Origin: Polaribacter sp. SA4-10
GTDB lineage: Bacteria; Bacteroidota; Bacteroidia; Flavobacteriales; Flavobacteriaceae
Length of the DNA: 48,604 nucleotides
Assembly: GCA_949519155.1 (NCBI GenBank)
Contig: CATIQU010000020.1
Span: 1-48,604 of the forward strand
Direction: 5' to 3'
The stretch's first letter is position 1. Each line of letters begins with the position of its first letter. Shown here one piece after another: positions 1 through 7,090 of this stretch. Made by a program: the position numbers and the translations under genes. Under the pieces are notes generated by a model. That model was not told where the DNA came from, made no database searches, and saw only the letters and a list, made by a program, of their open reading frames with translations.

Positions 1-63
1 AGCGGATTCGAACCGCTGTAGATGGTGTTGCAGACCACTGCCTAGCCACTCGGCCACGACACC
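1..63 (-). tRNA. tRNA-Cys (anticodon GCA), partial
   Basis: Read on the minus strand, the tRNA starts at 63 with GGTGTCG. It has a D-arm, an anticodon arm with loop CTGCAAC (anticodon GCA, cysteine) and a T-arm ending in GGTTCGAATCC. The 3' half of the acceptor stem lies beyond the left edge, so the gene is truncated only by the window. A promoter element lies about 20 nt upstream at 83-90. Confidence 0.93.
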
Positions 64-82
64 TTATTGTATTAAAGGTTTG

Positions 83-90
83 CAAATTTA
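83..90 (-). promoter_or_regulatory. TAnnTTTG promoter element for tRNA-Cys
   Basis: TAAATTTG on the minus strand matches the Bacteroidota -7 consensus TAnnTTTG. It lies 19 nt before the 5' end of the tRNA, a normal distance for a stable RNA. No clear -33 element was seen. Confidence 0.6.
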
Positions 91-125
91 CATAAAATTA
101 CAAGTATTGCAAGGCTTTTTTTGTG

Positions 126-482
126 TTATCGCTTTTTTGAGAGAATTACCACTACTTCTTCCACGTCACCACCGATGGGTGGGTTTATTTTTGAAACCGA
201 AACCGTCGCTTTTTTTATCATTCTAAGTTCTTTGAAAAAACGATCTAAAATTCGCTGGGCTACTTCTTCTAAAAGCTTTGAGCGAATGGCCATTTCTTCT
301 TTTACAATATGATTTAAATGCACATAATCTACCGTATCTTCTAAAGCATCTGTTTTGGCAGACTTTTTTAAATCGGCTTTTATCACAACATCTACACGGT
401 ACTCCGAACCAATTTTTGCTTCTTCGTCTAAACAGCCGTGATATGCGTACAACTTGATGTTGTTTACTTTTATAATTCCCAT
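126..482 (-). CDS. folB: Dihydroneopterin aldolase
   Basis: FolB converts 7,8-dihydroneopterin to 6-hydroxymethyl-7,8-dihydropterin and glycolaldehyde in folate synthesis; it is cytosolic and normally octameric. The 118-residue length is typical. The N-terminal YAYHGCLDEEAKIG segment (about residues 12-25) holds the family's conserved glutamate, LLEEVA (about 70-75) is the pterin-binding glutamate region, and SVSKINPPI (about 95-103) carries the catalytic lysine at about 98. The gene lies 50 bp downstream of a DUF2452 gene on the same strand and probably shares its promoter at 956-963. No other folate gene is in view. Confidence 0.95.
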   Translation of the reverse strand: MGIIKVNNIKLYAYHGCLDEEAKIGSEYRVDVVIKADLKKSAKTDALEDTVDYVHLNHIVKEEMAIRSKLLEEVAQRILDRFFKELRMIKKATVSVSKINPPIGGDVEEVVVILSKKR

Positions 483-532
483 TGAATTTCTTTAAGCCCC
501 GAAAGGATTTAAAACCTTTTCAGAGTTTTGTC

Positions 533-949
533 TTATTTATTTTCTTCGATTTTCTCCCACATTTTATCTGTATTCAAACGAAAAGAGCCAACATAGTCAA
601 AACTACATTGCTCTGGTGAAATGATAGATAAAAAAGGTTCTTTGTTTTTCTTGTTGTACAAATGATAGGTTTCGCCAAAAATGGGCTCAAAACTAAAGTT
701 CGCATTGTAGATTAAATCGTTGTACTGAAACTTTTGCATTAAGGTTTCATACTCTTTTTTTACCTCATCAAACTTCGACTTCAACTGTTTGTTGACACGC
801 TGTATGCCGTCATTTTTCCAACTGGCAGTATTTAATGGCGTAATTACGGGTGAGCTTGCAGAAGTCCCATAGGGCTTTAGGGCTGCGTCGTATTGTTGTG
901 TTTCTTCATTAAAAACAACCAAATCTGGTTTTTTTGCTTCCTCTTTCAT
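533..949 (-). CDS. DUF2452 family protein
   Basis: This 138-residue protein has no signal peptide or membrane segment, so it is probably cytosolic. It resembles the DUF2452 family of Bacteroidota, whose function is unknown. Visible features are a conserved N-terminal stretch around residues 8-45 (PDLVVFNEETQQYDAALKPY, then a Ser/Thr/Pro-rich segment), a charged helical middle (about 50-75), and an aromatic C-terminal half with FEPIFGETYHLY and LSIISPEQCSFDYVGSFRL. The latter suggests a small beta-rich fold. A TATTTTTG promoter ends 6 nt before the ATG, so the transcript may be almost leaderless. It is probably co-transcribed with folB. Confidence 0.82.
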   Translation of the reverse strand: MKEEAKKPDLVVFNEETQQYDAALKPYGTSASSPVITPLNTASWKNDGIQRVNKQLKSKFDEVKKEYETLMQKFQYNDLIYNANFSFEPIFGETYHLYNKKNKEPFLSIISPEQCSFDYVGSFRLNTDKMWEKIEENK

Positions 950-955
950 ACGCTA

Positions 956-963
956 CAAAAATA
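956..963 (-). promoter_or_regulatory. TAnnTTTG promoter element, DUF2452-folB
   Basis: TATTTTTG on the minus strand, only 6 nt before the start codon at 949. This implies a very short or absent 5' leader. Confidence 0.55.
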
Positions 964-1007
964 CGACAATAAATAAGTAGTAAATTCTATTTTCAAGGAA
1001 TTTTAAT

Positions 1008-1045
1008 GGAGATGCCTAACTCCGTTCGCAATTCTAGTGACATCG
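1008..1045. repeat. Degenerate REP-like repeat, copy 1
   Basis: The segment with GATGCCTAACTCCGTTCGCA followed by ATTCTAGTGACATC resembles a decayed form of the dispersed element recognisable as GAGATTGC...GTTCGCAATGAC that recurs between genes in many Bacteroidota. It occurs in non-coding DNA with a second, inverted-looking fragment about 105 bp away. The assignment rests on pattern memory only. Confidence 0.3.
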
Positions 1046-1148
1046 TTTTTAAGGGTCAGTTTGTCGCTAATGTAAGATTGAAACTTGTGGATTTTGTTTT
1101 TTATTAAAATGGTATGTTAGACCTGTGTGTGATTTATTTTTTAATTGA

Positions 1149-1177
1149 CCACGCGATGCAATCTCACGGCAGTGAGG
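1149..1177. repeat. Degenerate REP-like repeat, copy 2 (opposite orientation)
   Basis: GCGATGCAATCTCACGGCAG followed by TGAGG resembles the other half of the same dispersed repeat and contains a 5-bp stem CTCAC/GTGAG at 1163-1176. The rest of 950-1667, which has no genes, is AT-rich with no open frame that looks protein-coding. It also has a 12-bp AT-only inverted repeat at 1240-1267 (ATTTTCATTTTT with its complement, loop AACC). Confidence 0.3.
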
Positions 1178-1667
1178 AAAATAAAATCATTTAAATTCAT
1201 AATTTTATTTTTTGACTAAACACAAATACACTATATTGTATTTTCATTTTTAACCAAAAATGAAAATATAGATATTCTTGTTTTCATAAAATCTGACCTT
1301 AATCATAATTATTTGTCGAATTTAGAGGTATCCTAAGAACGGGGAGTCTACAAGTGAAGGTTTTTGATAGAGTTGTTTTTCCCATATAGTTCCAACCGTA
1401 GAAAATATTTTTTTTGGTTTAATTCTGGAAGCGTATTCCATTTAAAGTCCAAAAAATATCCAAAATCTTTTAAAAGGTGTATTTTTTAAATCATAAATTA
1501 TTCTTCTGTCGATGGTTTTTCCGCATTACGCAAAACCTCTCGTATAAGAAACGTATGGCATGTGATAAGCATTATCGTTTCGGTTTATTACTTAGCTAAA
1601 ATAAATATTTTGCTTTTATCTTATCTTATATAAACGCCAAATTTCATATTTAGCGGACTTTATAAAC

Positions 1668-1698
1668 AAAAAAAAGCGTTCGGTTTAGCACCAAACGC
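1668..1698 (-). terminator. Intrinsic terminator after the protease/small-ORF unit
   Basis: On the minus strand, GCGTTTGG and CCGAACGC form an 8-bp stem (one G-U pair) with loop TGCTAAA, followed by a run of eight T. It lies about 35 bp past the stop of the 67-residue ORF. Confidence 0.8.
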
Positions 1699-1732
1699 CC
1701 TATGTTTTTATACATCTTTATTGGCAACCGTT

Positions 1733-1936
1733 TTATATATTAAAGGTCACTTTTGTTGAACTCGAATCTAATAAAGAAAAACTATGGTTCCCTCTTTTTT
1801 TAGCCAACCCTTTTTCTACCATTAAATCAAATTCAGTAGAAGATTTTTCAAATTTCTCATATAATTTATCTTTACTAAACTTCTTATCTAATGTTTCTAT
1901 GGCTTTTTTAAGCTCTTTCGTTAACTGTTTTTCCAT
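1733..1936 (-). CDS. Small hypothetical protein, 67 aa
   Basis: The family is not recognised. The protein is highly charged: a lysine/glutamate-rich helical N-terminal half (EKQLTKELKKAIETLDKKFS) is followed by a KFEKSSTEFDLMVEKGLAKKRGNHSFSLLD segment, probably a helix-turn-helix-like or short beta element. It lacks a signal peptide and membrane segments. The start lies 2 nt after the stop of the frameshifted protease gene upstream, so the two form one unit ending at the terminator at 1668-1698. The pairing suggests a functional partner or regulator of the protease, which is inference. Confidence 0.65.
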   Translation of the reverse strand: MEKQLTKELKKAIETLDKKFSKDKLYEKFEKSSTEFDLMVEKGLAKKRGNHSFSLLDSSSTKVTFNI

Positions 1937-1938
1937 AA

Positions 1939-2807
1939 TTAAATAAATTTTCTTGTATGTACAAAGTTACGATATCCTCTTTTAATGACAAAATCTGATA
2001 ATAATTCATAATAAGAACGTATCAAAGCTCTCATTTTTTCATCATCACTATAATCATCTATTTCAAGTCCTAATTCCTTTAATGTTTCAATATTTATTGG
2101 CCTTCCATGTGATTTCCATAAATTATTATCACTTAATTTATCTGCAATATCTTTTGCTCTAGTGATTTTTTGTTTTTCAGTTACTTCTTGACCTATTAAA
2201 TCTGGATTTGACCTATGTTTATTCCAGTTTTTAAATTTATATTTTACAATCCATTTTTCAAGTAAAGCAATTGTTAAGTTCTTTGCTTGTTCATATTCTT
2301 TTAATTCTGCTAAGTCAAAATCTTTAAGAATAATAAACTCAGCTTTAGTTAATTCATCATTCTGAGCTTTAGTTATTAGTTCATTTATATTATCTAAATA
2401 ACCTAATGCAGCAACCCATTTTTTATCTTTATTTTGAACTTGTGGGTCAATTGGTCCTAATACAGAAAAATAGTCCATGAATATACTGTCTCCACTCATA
2501 CAAAATATTGTTCCTGCGCTATAGGCATAATCAGTAACAATAAAATTCACTTCTGAATAATGCTTTCTAATTATATTTACAAATCTTTCTACAACAATTG
2601 CACTAAACCTCCAGTAGTTAAAATGACAAATAATTTCTCTTTTTTATTTTCATCTTTAGCTAAATCTCCAACTACAGATAAAAAATGATTTTCTCCTCCT
2701 TCAAAAGGCCCGAAATAAACAAGAAAGTCAGCATTAAAATGATTTTCTAATTCTATCAGTTTCTGATTTAATAAATTACTAACAATATTATCTACTGATG
2801 GTTTCAT
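1939..2807 (-). pseudogene. ClpP-fold serine protease (serine dehydrogenase proteinase family), frameshifted
   Basis: Two adjacent frames encode consecutive pieces of one protein. The first runs from ATG 2807 (MKPSVDNIVSNLL...) through VILTTGG to a stop at 2589. The second picks up near 2604 with SAIVVERFVNIIRKHYSEVNFIVTDY and continues to 1939. Its motifs YAYSAGTIFCMSGDSIFMD and LGPIDPQV match the SDH_sah (serine dehydrogenase proteinase) ClpP/SppA-like family, the serine of YSAG being the likely nucleophile. A single-base change around the short A-run at 2605-2607, right after TTGG, would restore one frame of about 289 codons. Either the gene is recently inactivated or the base call is wrong. 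The 612-bp second frame alone (GTG at 2550) would lack the N-terminal part of the fold. Confidence 0.82.
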
Positions 2808-2904
2808 GTTTTTTGTCTTTTTTTTATTGGTTGCCAAAAATTGTATAACCAAATTGTAGTTATATCGCTTATCCCTGCAATTTATAAAAGATTGTTTGAT
2901 AAAA

Positions 2905-2912
2905 CAAAAATA
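2905..2912 (-). promoter_or_regulatory. TAnnTTTG promoter element for the protease unit
   Basis: TATTTTTG on the minus strand about 98 nt before ATG 2807. It overlaps the far-upstream in-frame ATG at 2921, which argues against that earlier start. Confidence 0.45.
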
Positions 2913-2959
2913 AATTAACATAGGTGTATTTAGTGTGATTTAAAAAAGGGTTTTTGTTT

Positions 2960-2980
2960 TTAACCGTTAAAAACGGTTAA
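2960..2980. repeat. 9-bp perfect inverted repeat
   Basis: TTAACCGTT and AACGGTTAA are separated by three A. With no T-run it is a poor terminator and looks more like a dimeric regulator site between the protease unit and glnS. The remaining intergenic DNA to 3152 shows only a short start-less open frame (about 2997-3082) and nothing else I recognise. Confidence 0.4.
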
Positions 2981-3152
2981 TGAAAAATATAGCTGTAAAA
3001 TAGCTCTAAAAGACGAAAATAAATTTGAAACAGCAATAGAAGCTCTCGGCTTCATACCTCCAGTTTTGAGGAACATAAAGTAAAAAAACAGACAACAGAA
3101 AGCCAGACCTGAAAGGGAGTGCTCAAAATAAAAATATACAAGTTATTTTATG

Positions 3153-3160
3153 TAATTTTG
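3153..3160 (+). promoter_or_regulatory. TAnnTTTG promoter element for glnS
   Basis: TAATTTTG, 25 nt before the glnS ATG. Confidence 0.5.
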
Positions 3161-3185
3161 TTGCTTAATTTTTCCACAAAAGAAT

Positions 3186-4871
3186 ATGTCTGAAGAGAAA
3201 AAACCACTGAATTTTTTAGAGCAAATTATTGAAGAAGATTTGGCAAACGGAATGCCAAAAGAAAATTTACGTTTTCGTTTTCCACCAGAACCAAATGGCT
3301 ATTTACACATTGGTCATACCAAAGCCATTGGAATTAGTTTCGGTTTGGGGCAGAAATACAATGCACCCGTAAACCTTCGTTTCGATGATACAAATCCTGC
3401 AAAAGAAGAGCAAGAATATGTTGACGCCATAAAGAAGGACATTACTTGGTTGGGATACAACTGGGCGGAAGAATGTTATTCGTCCGATTATTTTCAGCAA
3501 TTATACGACTGGGCAGTGCTATTAATAAAGGACGGAAAAGCCTATGTTGATTCGCAATCTTCTGAAGAAATGCGTGCGCAAAAAGGAACCCCAACACAAG
3601 TTGGAACCAATAGCCCTTTTAGAACACGTTCTGTGGAAGAAAATTTGAACTTGTTTCAAGAGATGAAAGAAGGAAAACATGAAGAAGGCACCCATACTTT
3701 GCGTGCTAAAATTGACATGGAAAACCCAAATATGTTGTTGCGTGATCCGTTAATGTACCGCATCATGTTTAAATCGCATCATAGAACTGGCGATGATTGG
3801 TGTATTTATCCAATGTATGACTGGACACATGGTGAGAGTGATTATATTGAACAAGTTTCACATTCTCTCTGTTCTTTGGAGTTTAAACCCCACAGAGAAT
3901 TATATGATTGGTTCAAAGAACATGTTTTTGAATACAGTAAAACCGAATATCCAAATCCAACAAAACAACGTGAGTTCTCTCGTTTGAACTTAAGCTATAC
4001 GGTAATGAGCAAGCGTAAGATGTTGAAATTGGTAGAAGAAAATATCGTTTCTGGATGGGACGATCCAAGAATGCCTAGCATTTCTGGCTTAAGAAGACGT
4101 GGTTATACGCCCGAATCGATCAAGAATTTTATTGAAACAATAGGGGTTTCTAAACGGGAAAACAGTATTGATGTTGCCTTGTTGGAATTTAAAATTCGTG
4201 AGGATTTAAATAAAACTGCCAACAGAGTAATGGGAGTTTTAGATCCTGTAAAAGTAATTATTGACAATTATCCAGAAGGAAAAGAAGAGATTTTAATTGC
4301 AGAGAACAACCCAGAAGATGAAAATTCTGACACAAGAGAAGTTCCTTTTTCAAGAGAAATTTATATTGAAAAAGAAGACTTTAGAGAAGAAGCAAACAAG
4401 AAATTTTTCCGATTGAAACTCGGAAAAGAAGTCCGTTTAAAAAACGCTTATTTTATAACAGCAACCCGTTGTGAAAAAGATGAAAAAGGGGAAGTTACCG
4501 TAATTCACTGTACTTATGATCCATTAACAAAATCTGGAAGCGACACCGAAGAAAGCAAGCGTAAAGTAAAAGGAACTCTGCATTGGGTTTCTGTAAAACA
4601 TGCTGTAAAAGCAGAAGTAAGGGCCTACGACCGTTTGTTTTTAGACGAAACACCAGATGCGCATAAAGACAAAGATTATATGGAGTTTGTAAACCCAAAT
4701 TCTTTAGAAATTATCAATGCCTTTGTAGAGCCAAGCTTACAATCTGCAAAAATTGGTGAACGTTTTCAATTTCAACGTTTGGGCTATTTTAATGTAGATG
4801 ACGATTCAACTTCAAACAATTTAGTATTCAACAAAACCGTTGGATTGCGCGATTCTTGGGCGAAAAAATAA
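3186..4871 (+). CDS. glnS: Glutamine--tRNA ligase
   Basis: GlnRS charges tRNA-Gln with glutamine directly, so this organism need not rely on the GatCAB amidation route. It is a class I synthetase: PPEPNGYLHIGH (residues 33-44) is the HIGH signature and VMSKR (273-277) is the KMSKS-type loop. RFDDTNP (65-71) and DDWCIYPMYDW are further family segments, and the C-terminal half forms the two anticodon-binding beta-barrels. The 561-residue length matches bacterial GlnRS. It has its own promoter element and is followed after 24 bp by a small lipoprotein gene, probably co-transcribed. Confidence 0.97.
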   Translation: MSEEKKPLNFLEQIIEEDLANGMPKENLRFRFPPEPNGYLHIGHTKAIGISFGLGQKYNAPVNLRFDDTNPAKEEQEYVDAIKKDITWLGYNWAEECYSSDYFQQLYDWAVLLIKDGKAYVDSQSSEEMRAQKGTPTQVGTNSPFRTRSVEENLNLFQEMKEGKHEEGTHTLRAKIDMENPNMLLRDPLMYRIMFKSHHRTGDDWCIYPMYDWTHGESDYIEQVSHSLCSLEFKPHRELYDWFKEHVFEYSKTEYPNPTKQREFSRLNLSYTVMSKRKMLKLVEENIVSGWDDPRMPSISGLRRRGYTPESIKNFIETIGVSKRENSIDVALLEFKIREDLNKTANRVMGVLDPVKVIIDNYPEGKEEILIAENNPEDENSDTREVPFSREIYIEKEDFREEANKKFFRLKLGKEVRLKNAYFITATRCEKDEKGEVTVIHCTYDPLTKSGSDTEESKRKVKGTLHWVSVKHAVKAEVRAYDRLFLDETPDAHKDKDYMEFVNPNSLEIINAFVEPSLQSAKIGERFQFQRLGYFNVDDDSTSNNLVFNKTVGLRDSWAKK

Positions 4872-4895
4872 TACCTAATAATTAAACTACGTATC

Positions 4896-5198
4896 ATGAA
4901 AAAAATACTGCTTTTATGTTTCCTTATTTTAGCTTCTTGTAAAGCCAAAAAAGAAATACACCAAGTTGCCGAAATTTCTTGCGGACAGTGTCAGTTTGAA
5001 ATATCCGAGCCTATGGGCTGCGATTTAGCAATACGTTTAGACGGTCAGGCTTACTTTATTGATGGTGTAAATATTGACGATTTTGGAGATGCTCATGATT
5101 TAAATACAGGTTTTTGTAACGTTATTAGAAAGGCAAACGTTGATGGTGTTCTTGAAAATGGGCGCTTTAAAGCAAGTACTGTAAAACTAATTGAATAA
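4896..5198 (+). CDS. DUF6370 family lipoprotein
   Basis: This 100-residue protein begins with a lipoprotein signal (MKKILLLCFLILASC, lipid-attachment cysteine at about residue 15), so it should be membrane-anchored in the envelope. The mature part is small and cysteine-containing: AEISCGQCQFEI with a CxxC pair, then MGCDLAIRLDGQAYFIDG and a later GFCNVIRKA. This pattern is typical of the DUF6370 family of Bacteroidota. The CxxC plus two further cysteines suggest metal binding or a redox role, but the function is unknown. It follows glnS closely and ends just before the terminator at 5248-5276. Confidence 0.82.
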   Translation: MKKILLLCFLILASCKAKKEIHQVAEISCGQCQFEISEPMGCDLAIRLDGQAYFIDGVNIDDFGDAHDLNTGFCNVIRKANVDGVLENGRFKASTVKLIE

Positions 5199-5247
5199 AA
5201 AAAACCTCAATTGCTGTCGACTCAGAAAGCGGTAGAAAATAAAAAAG

Positions 5248-5276
5248 TCCGAAAGAACCCTTCTTTCGGATTTTTT
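5248..5276 (+). terminator. Intrinsic terminator, left of the toxin-antitoxin pair
   Basis: TCCGAAAGAA and TTCTTTCGGA form a perfect 10-bp stem with loop CCC, followed by six T and preceded by six A, so it could work in both directions. The same stem core recurs at 5863-5893. Confidence 0.92.
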
Positions 5277-5305
5277 ATACTCTTTTTTATATATAATATA
5301 TATAG

Positions 5306-5313
5306 TATATTTG
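5306..5313 (+). promoter_or_regulatory. TAnnTTTG promoter element for the toxin-antitoxin operon
   Basis: TATATTTG, 32 nt before the antitoxin ATG. It is embedded in an alternating AT tract (5288-5311) with near-palindromic character, a plausible autoregulatory operator for the ribbon-helix-helix antitoxin. Confidence 0.6.
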
Positions 5314-5345
5314 TTTTGGTGAAACATACATAAGTAGCGACGATT

Positions 5346-5594
5346 ATGAAAAAACTAATAGAAATAGAAGATACAGTTCTTACAAAACTAAAAGTCCTGT
5401 CTGCTTTTGAGGGATTAAGCGTAAAAGCCTTAATGGAAAAGGCAGTTGAACTATTTGTTAAATCGAAAGAAAAAGAACAATTAGACCGTTTAACACAAGA
5501 ACAAAAAGAAGACATCGGTCTTTTACTTTTAATGCAACAAACCAACAGAACGGATACAGTTCCTGAAGAAACGTTCTTGAAAGCTTTACAGTAA
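5346..5594 (+). CDS. Antitoxin, ribbon-helix-helix-like
   Basis: This 82-residue protein precedes a RelE/ParE-type toxin and overlaps it by one base (TAATG). The N-terminus, KKLIEIEDTVLTKLKVLSAFEGLSVKALMEKAVELFV (about 2-38), has a beta-strand followed by two helices as in ribbon-helix-helix DNA-binding antitoxins. The acidic and glutamine-rich C-terminal part (about 40-82) would wrap the toxin. Such antitoxins bind their own promoter, and the AT-rich near-palindrome just upstream fits that. The exact antitoxin family is not certain. Confidence 0.82.
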   Translation: MKKLIEIEDTVLTKLKVLSAFEGLSVKALMEKAVELFVKSKEKEQLDRLTQEQKEDIGLLLLMQQTNRTDTVPEETFLKALQ

Positions 5595-5860
5595 TGGAAA
5601 TTATTTATTTAGGACAAGCCTTAAAAGATGTAAAAAAAATTAAGAATGATGGATTAAAAGCGAAGTTACTTCGTGTTATCACTACTTTAAAATTAGCAGA
5701 AAGCTTGTCAGAAATTCAAAATACAAAGGCAATATCTGGTCATCCTGAAGCTTATAGAATACGAATTGGCGACTATCGATTGGGCATTTTTTATTCAAAA
5801 AATACAATTACAATTGCTCGATTTGTGAAGCGAGAAGACATTTATAAGTTATTTCCATAA
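5594..5860 (+). CDS. RelE/ParE family toxin
   Basis: The 88-residue protein has the RelE/ParE layout: an N-terminal strand and helix (IIYLGQALKDVKKIKN), then a central helical region, and a C-terminal sheet with AYRIRIGDYRLGIFY (about residues 54-69), IARFVKRED and a terminal IYKLFP. The basic residues in the C-terminal strands are those used by RelE-like mRNA interferases, while ParE-like gyrase poisons share the same fold, so the target cannot be told from sequence. The start codon overlaps the antitoxin stop. The pair lies alone between two near-identical terminators, like an independent cassette. Confidence 0.88.
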   Translation: MEIIYLGQALKDVKKIKNDGLKAKLLRVITTLKLAESLSEIQNTKAISGHPEAYRIRIGDYRLGIFYSKNTITIARFVKREDIYKLFP

Positions 5861-5862
5861 AA

Positions 5863-5893
5863 AACCCGAAAGAACACTTCTTTCGGGTTTTTT
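5863..5893. terminator. Bidirectional intrinsic terminator, right of the toxin-antitoxin pair
   Basis: AACCCGAAAGAA and TTCTTTCGGGTT form a 12-bp perfect stem with loop CAC, with an A-run before and a T-run after. It can stop the toxin transcript (+) and the converging aldo/keto reductase transcript (-). The core CCGAAAGAA/TTCTTTCGG is identical to the terminator at 5248-5270. Confidence 0.92.
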
Positions 5894-5914
5894 GATACTT
5901 CAATTTTCTTTTTC

Positions 5915-6955
5915 TTATGGTGCAGGGTTTGGAATTTCCGCATGCACTGCATTAATTTCGGCAATGGTTTCAGCACTCAAGTCAATATGAATACTTCCAA
6001 TATTTTCTTTCAATTGATCCATTCTCGTAGCGCCAATAATATTACTGGTTACAAAAGGTAATTGATTGATAAAGGCCAATGATAACTCCGTCAATGTAAT
6101 TCCATTTTTAGCCGCAATCGCTTCATATCTTCGCACTGCTTCCGTAGAACCATCGCCCATATAACGCGCAATAAACCTTGGGAATAAGTTTCCTCTAGAT
6201 CCTTCTGGATTCTTTCCATCTAAATACTTTCCAGACAAAACACCTTGTGCTAATGGTGAATACACCAATAGACCAATATCCTCTCTTAAGGAAACCTCAG
6301 ACATTCCGTATTCATAAGCTCTGTGAATCATAGAATACGAATTTTGAATGGTAACAGGTCTTACTAAATTGTTTGCTGCTGCTGTTTGTAAGTATTTCAT
6401 GGTTCCCCAAGGTGTTTCATTTGAAAGTCCAATGGCTTTAATCGTACCTACTTTTACAAAAGCGTTTAAAACTTCTAAAATCTCTAAATGATTTTCTGCT
6501 TCTTTTGTAGATGTTTGGTAAGGATAATCTCGCACACCAAAACAGTTAACACCTCGCGATGGCCAGTGCAATTGATACAGGTCTAGATAATCGGTTTGCA
6601 ATCGTTGTAAACTGCCCTCTATAGCTTCTGTAATGTTTTGTTTTGTAAAACCTCCGGTTCTAATATGTTTTGTATAATCTCCAGCACCTGCAATTTTACT
6701 AGCCAAAACAACCTTTTCTCTGTTGCCTGTTTTCTGAAACCAATTTCCAATAATTCGCTCCGTATCTGCATAGGTTTGAGGAGTTGCTGGTACCGGATAC
6801 AATTCCGCCGTGTCAAAGAAATTGACACCTTGTGTTAGGGCATAATCCATTTGCTCGAAAGCTTCCGATTCTGTATTCTGGTTTCCCCAGGTCATGGTTC
6901 CTAAACATATCTTAGAAACTTTTAAATCTGTATTTGGTAGTTTTGTGTATTTCAT
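5915..6955 (-). CDS. Aldo/keto reductase, Tas-like
   Basis: An NADP(H)-dependent oxidoreductase of the aldo/keto reductase superfamily (TIM barrel, cytosolic), 346 residues. The catalytic tetrad is visible as Asp48 and Tyr53 (FFDTAELY), Lys87 (VVLASK) and His130 (YQLHWP). The long insert after the tyrosine (PVPATPQTYADTERIIG) and the segment RGVNCFGVRDYPY are typical of the E. coli Tas-like subgroup. The natural substrate is not known. It is convergent with the toxin-antitoxin pair across the terminator at 5863-5893, and separated from pgk upstream by the terminator at 7037-7072, so it is probably transcribed alone. Confidence 0.92.
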   Translation of the reverse strand: MKYTKLPNTDLKVSKICLGTMTWGNQNTESEAFEQMDYALTQGVNFFDTAELYPVPATPQTYADTERIIGNWFQKTGNREKVVLASKIAGAGDYTKHIRTGGFTKQNITEAIEGSLQRLQTDYLDLYQLHWPSRGVNCFGVRDYPYQTSTKEAENHLEILEVLNAFVKVGTIKAIGLSNETPWGTMKYLQTAAANNLVRPVTIQNSYSMIHRAYEYGMSEVSLREDIGLLVYSPLAQGVLSGKYLDGKNPEGSRGNLFPRFIARYMGDGSTEAVRRYEAIAAKNGITLTELSLAFINQLPFVTSNIIGATRMDQLKENIGSIHIDLSAETIAEINAVHAEIPNPAP

Positions 6956-7036
6956 TTATTGGGGTGAAATTGGTTTTTTTTAATCTTATAACTGAAAACG
7001 AAACAACGAAGTTAAAAACTAAATTGCGAATAAAAT

Positions 7037-7072
7037 AATAAGCGTGTAATTTTTAAAAACTACACGCTTATT
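7037..7072 (-). terminator. Intrinsic terminator after pgk
   Basis: AATAAGCGTGTA and TACACGCTTATT pair perfectly around a central TTTTT/AAAAA segment, giving a very long hairpin about 20 bp past the pgk stop on the minus strand. Confidence 0.8.
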
Positions 7073-7090
7073 AAATCAATACTATATTTT

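Noticed and set aside
1939..2550. Intact gene starting at GTG 2550
   Set aside because: Conserved family sequence continues upstream in this frame to about 2604 and then in the neighbouring frame, so this is the distal part of a frameshifted gene.
2997..3082. Short start-less frame ending FETAIEALGFIPPVLRNIK
   Set aside because: It has no start codon, no promoter and no family match; it could be a relic but cannot be supported as a gene.
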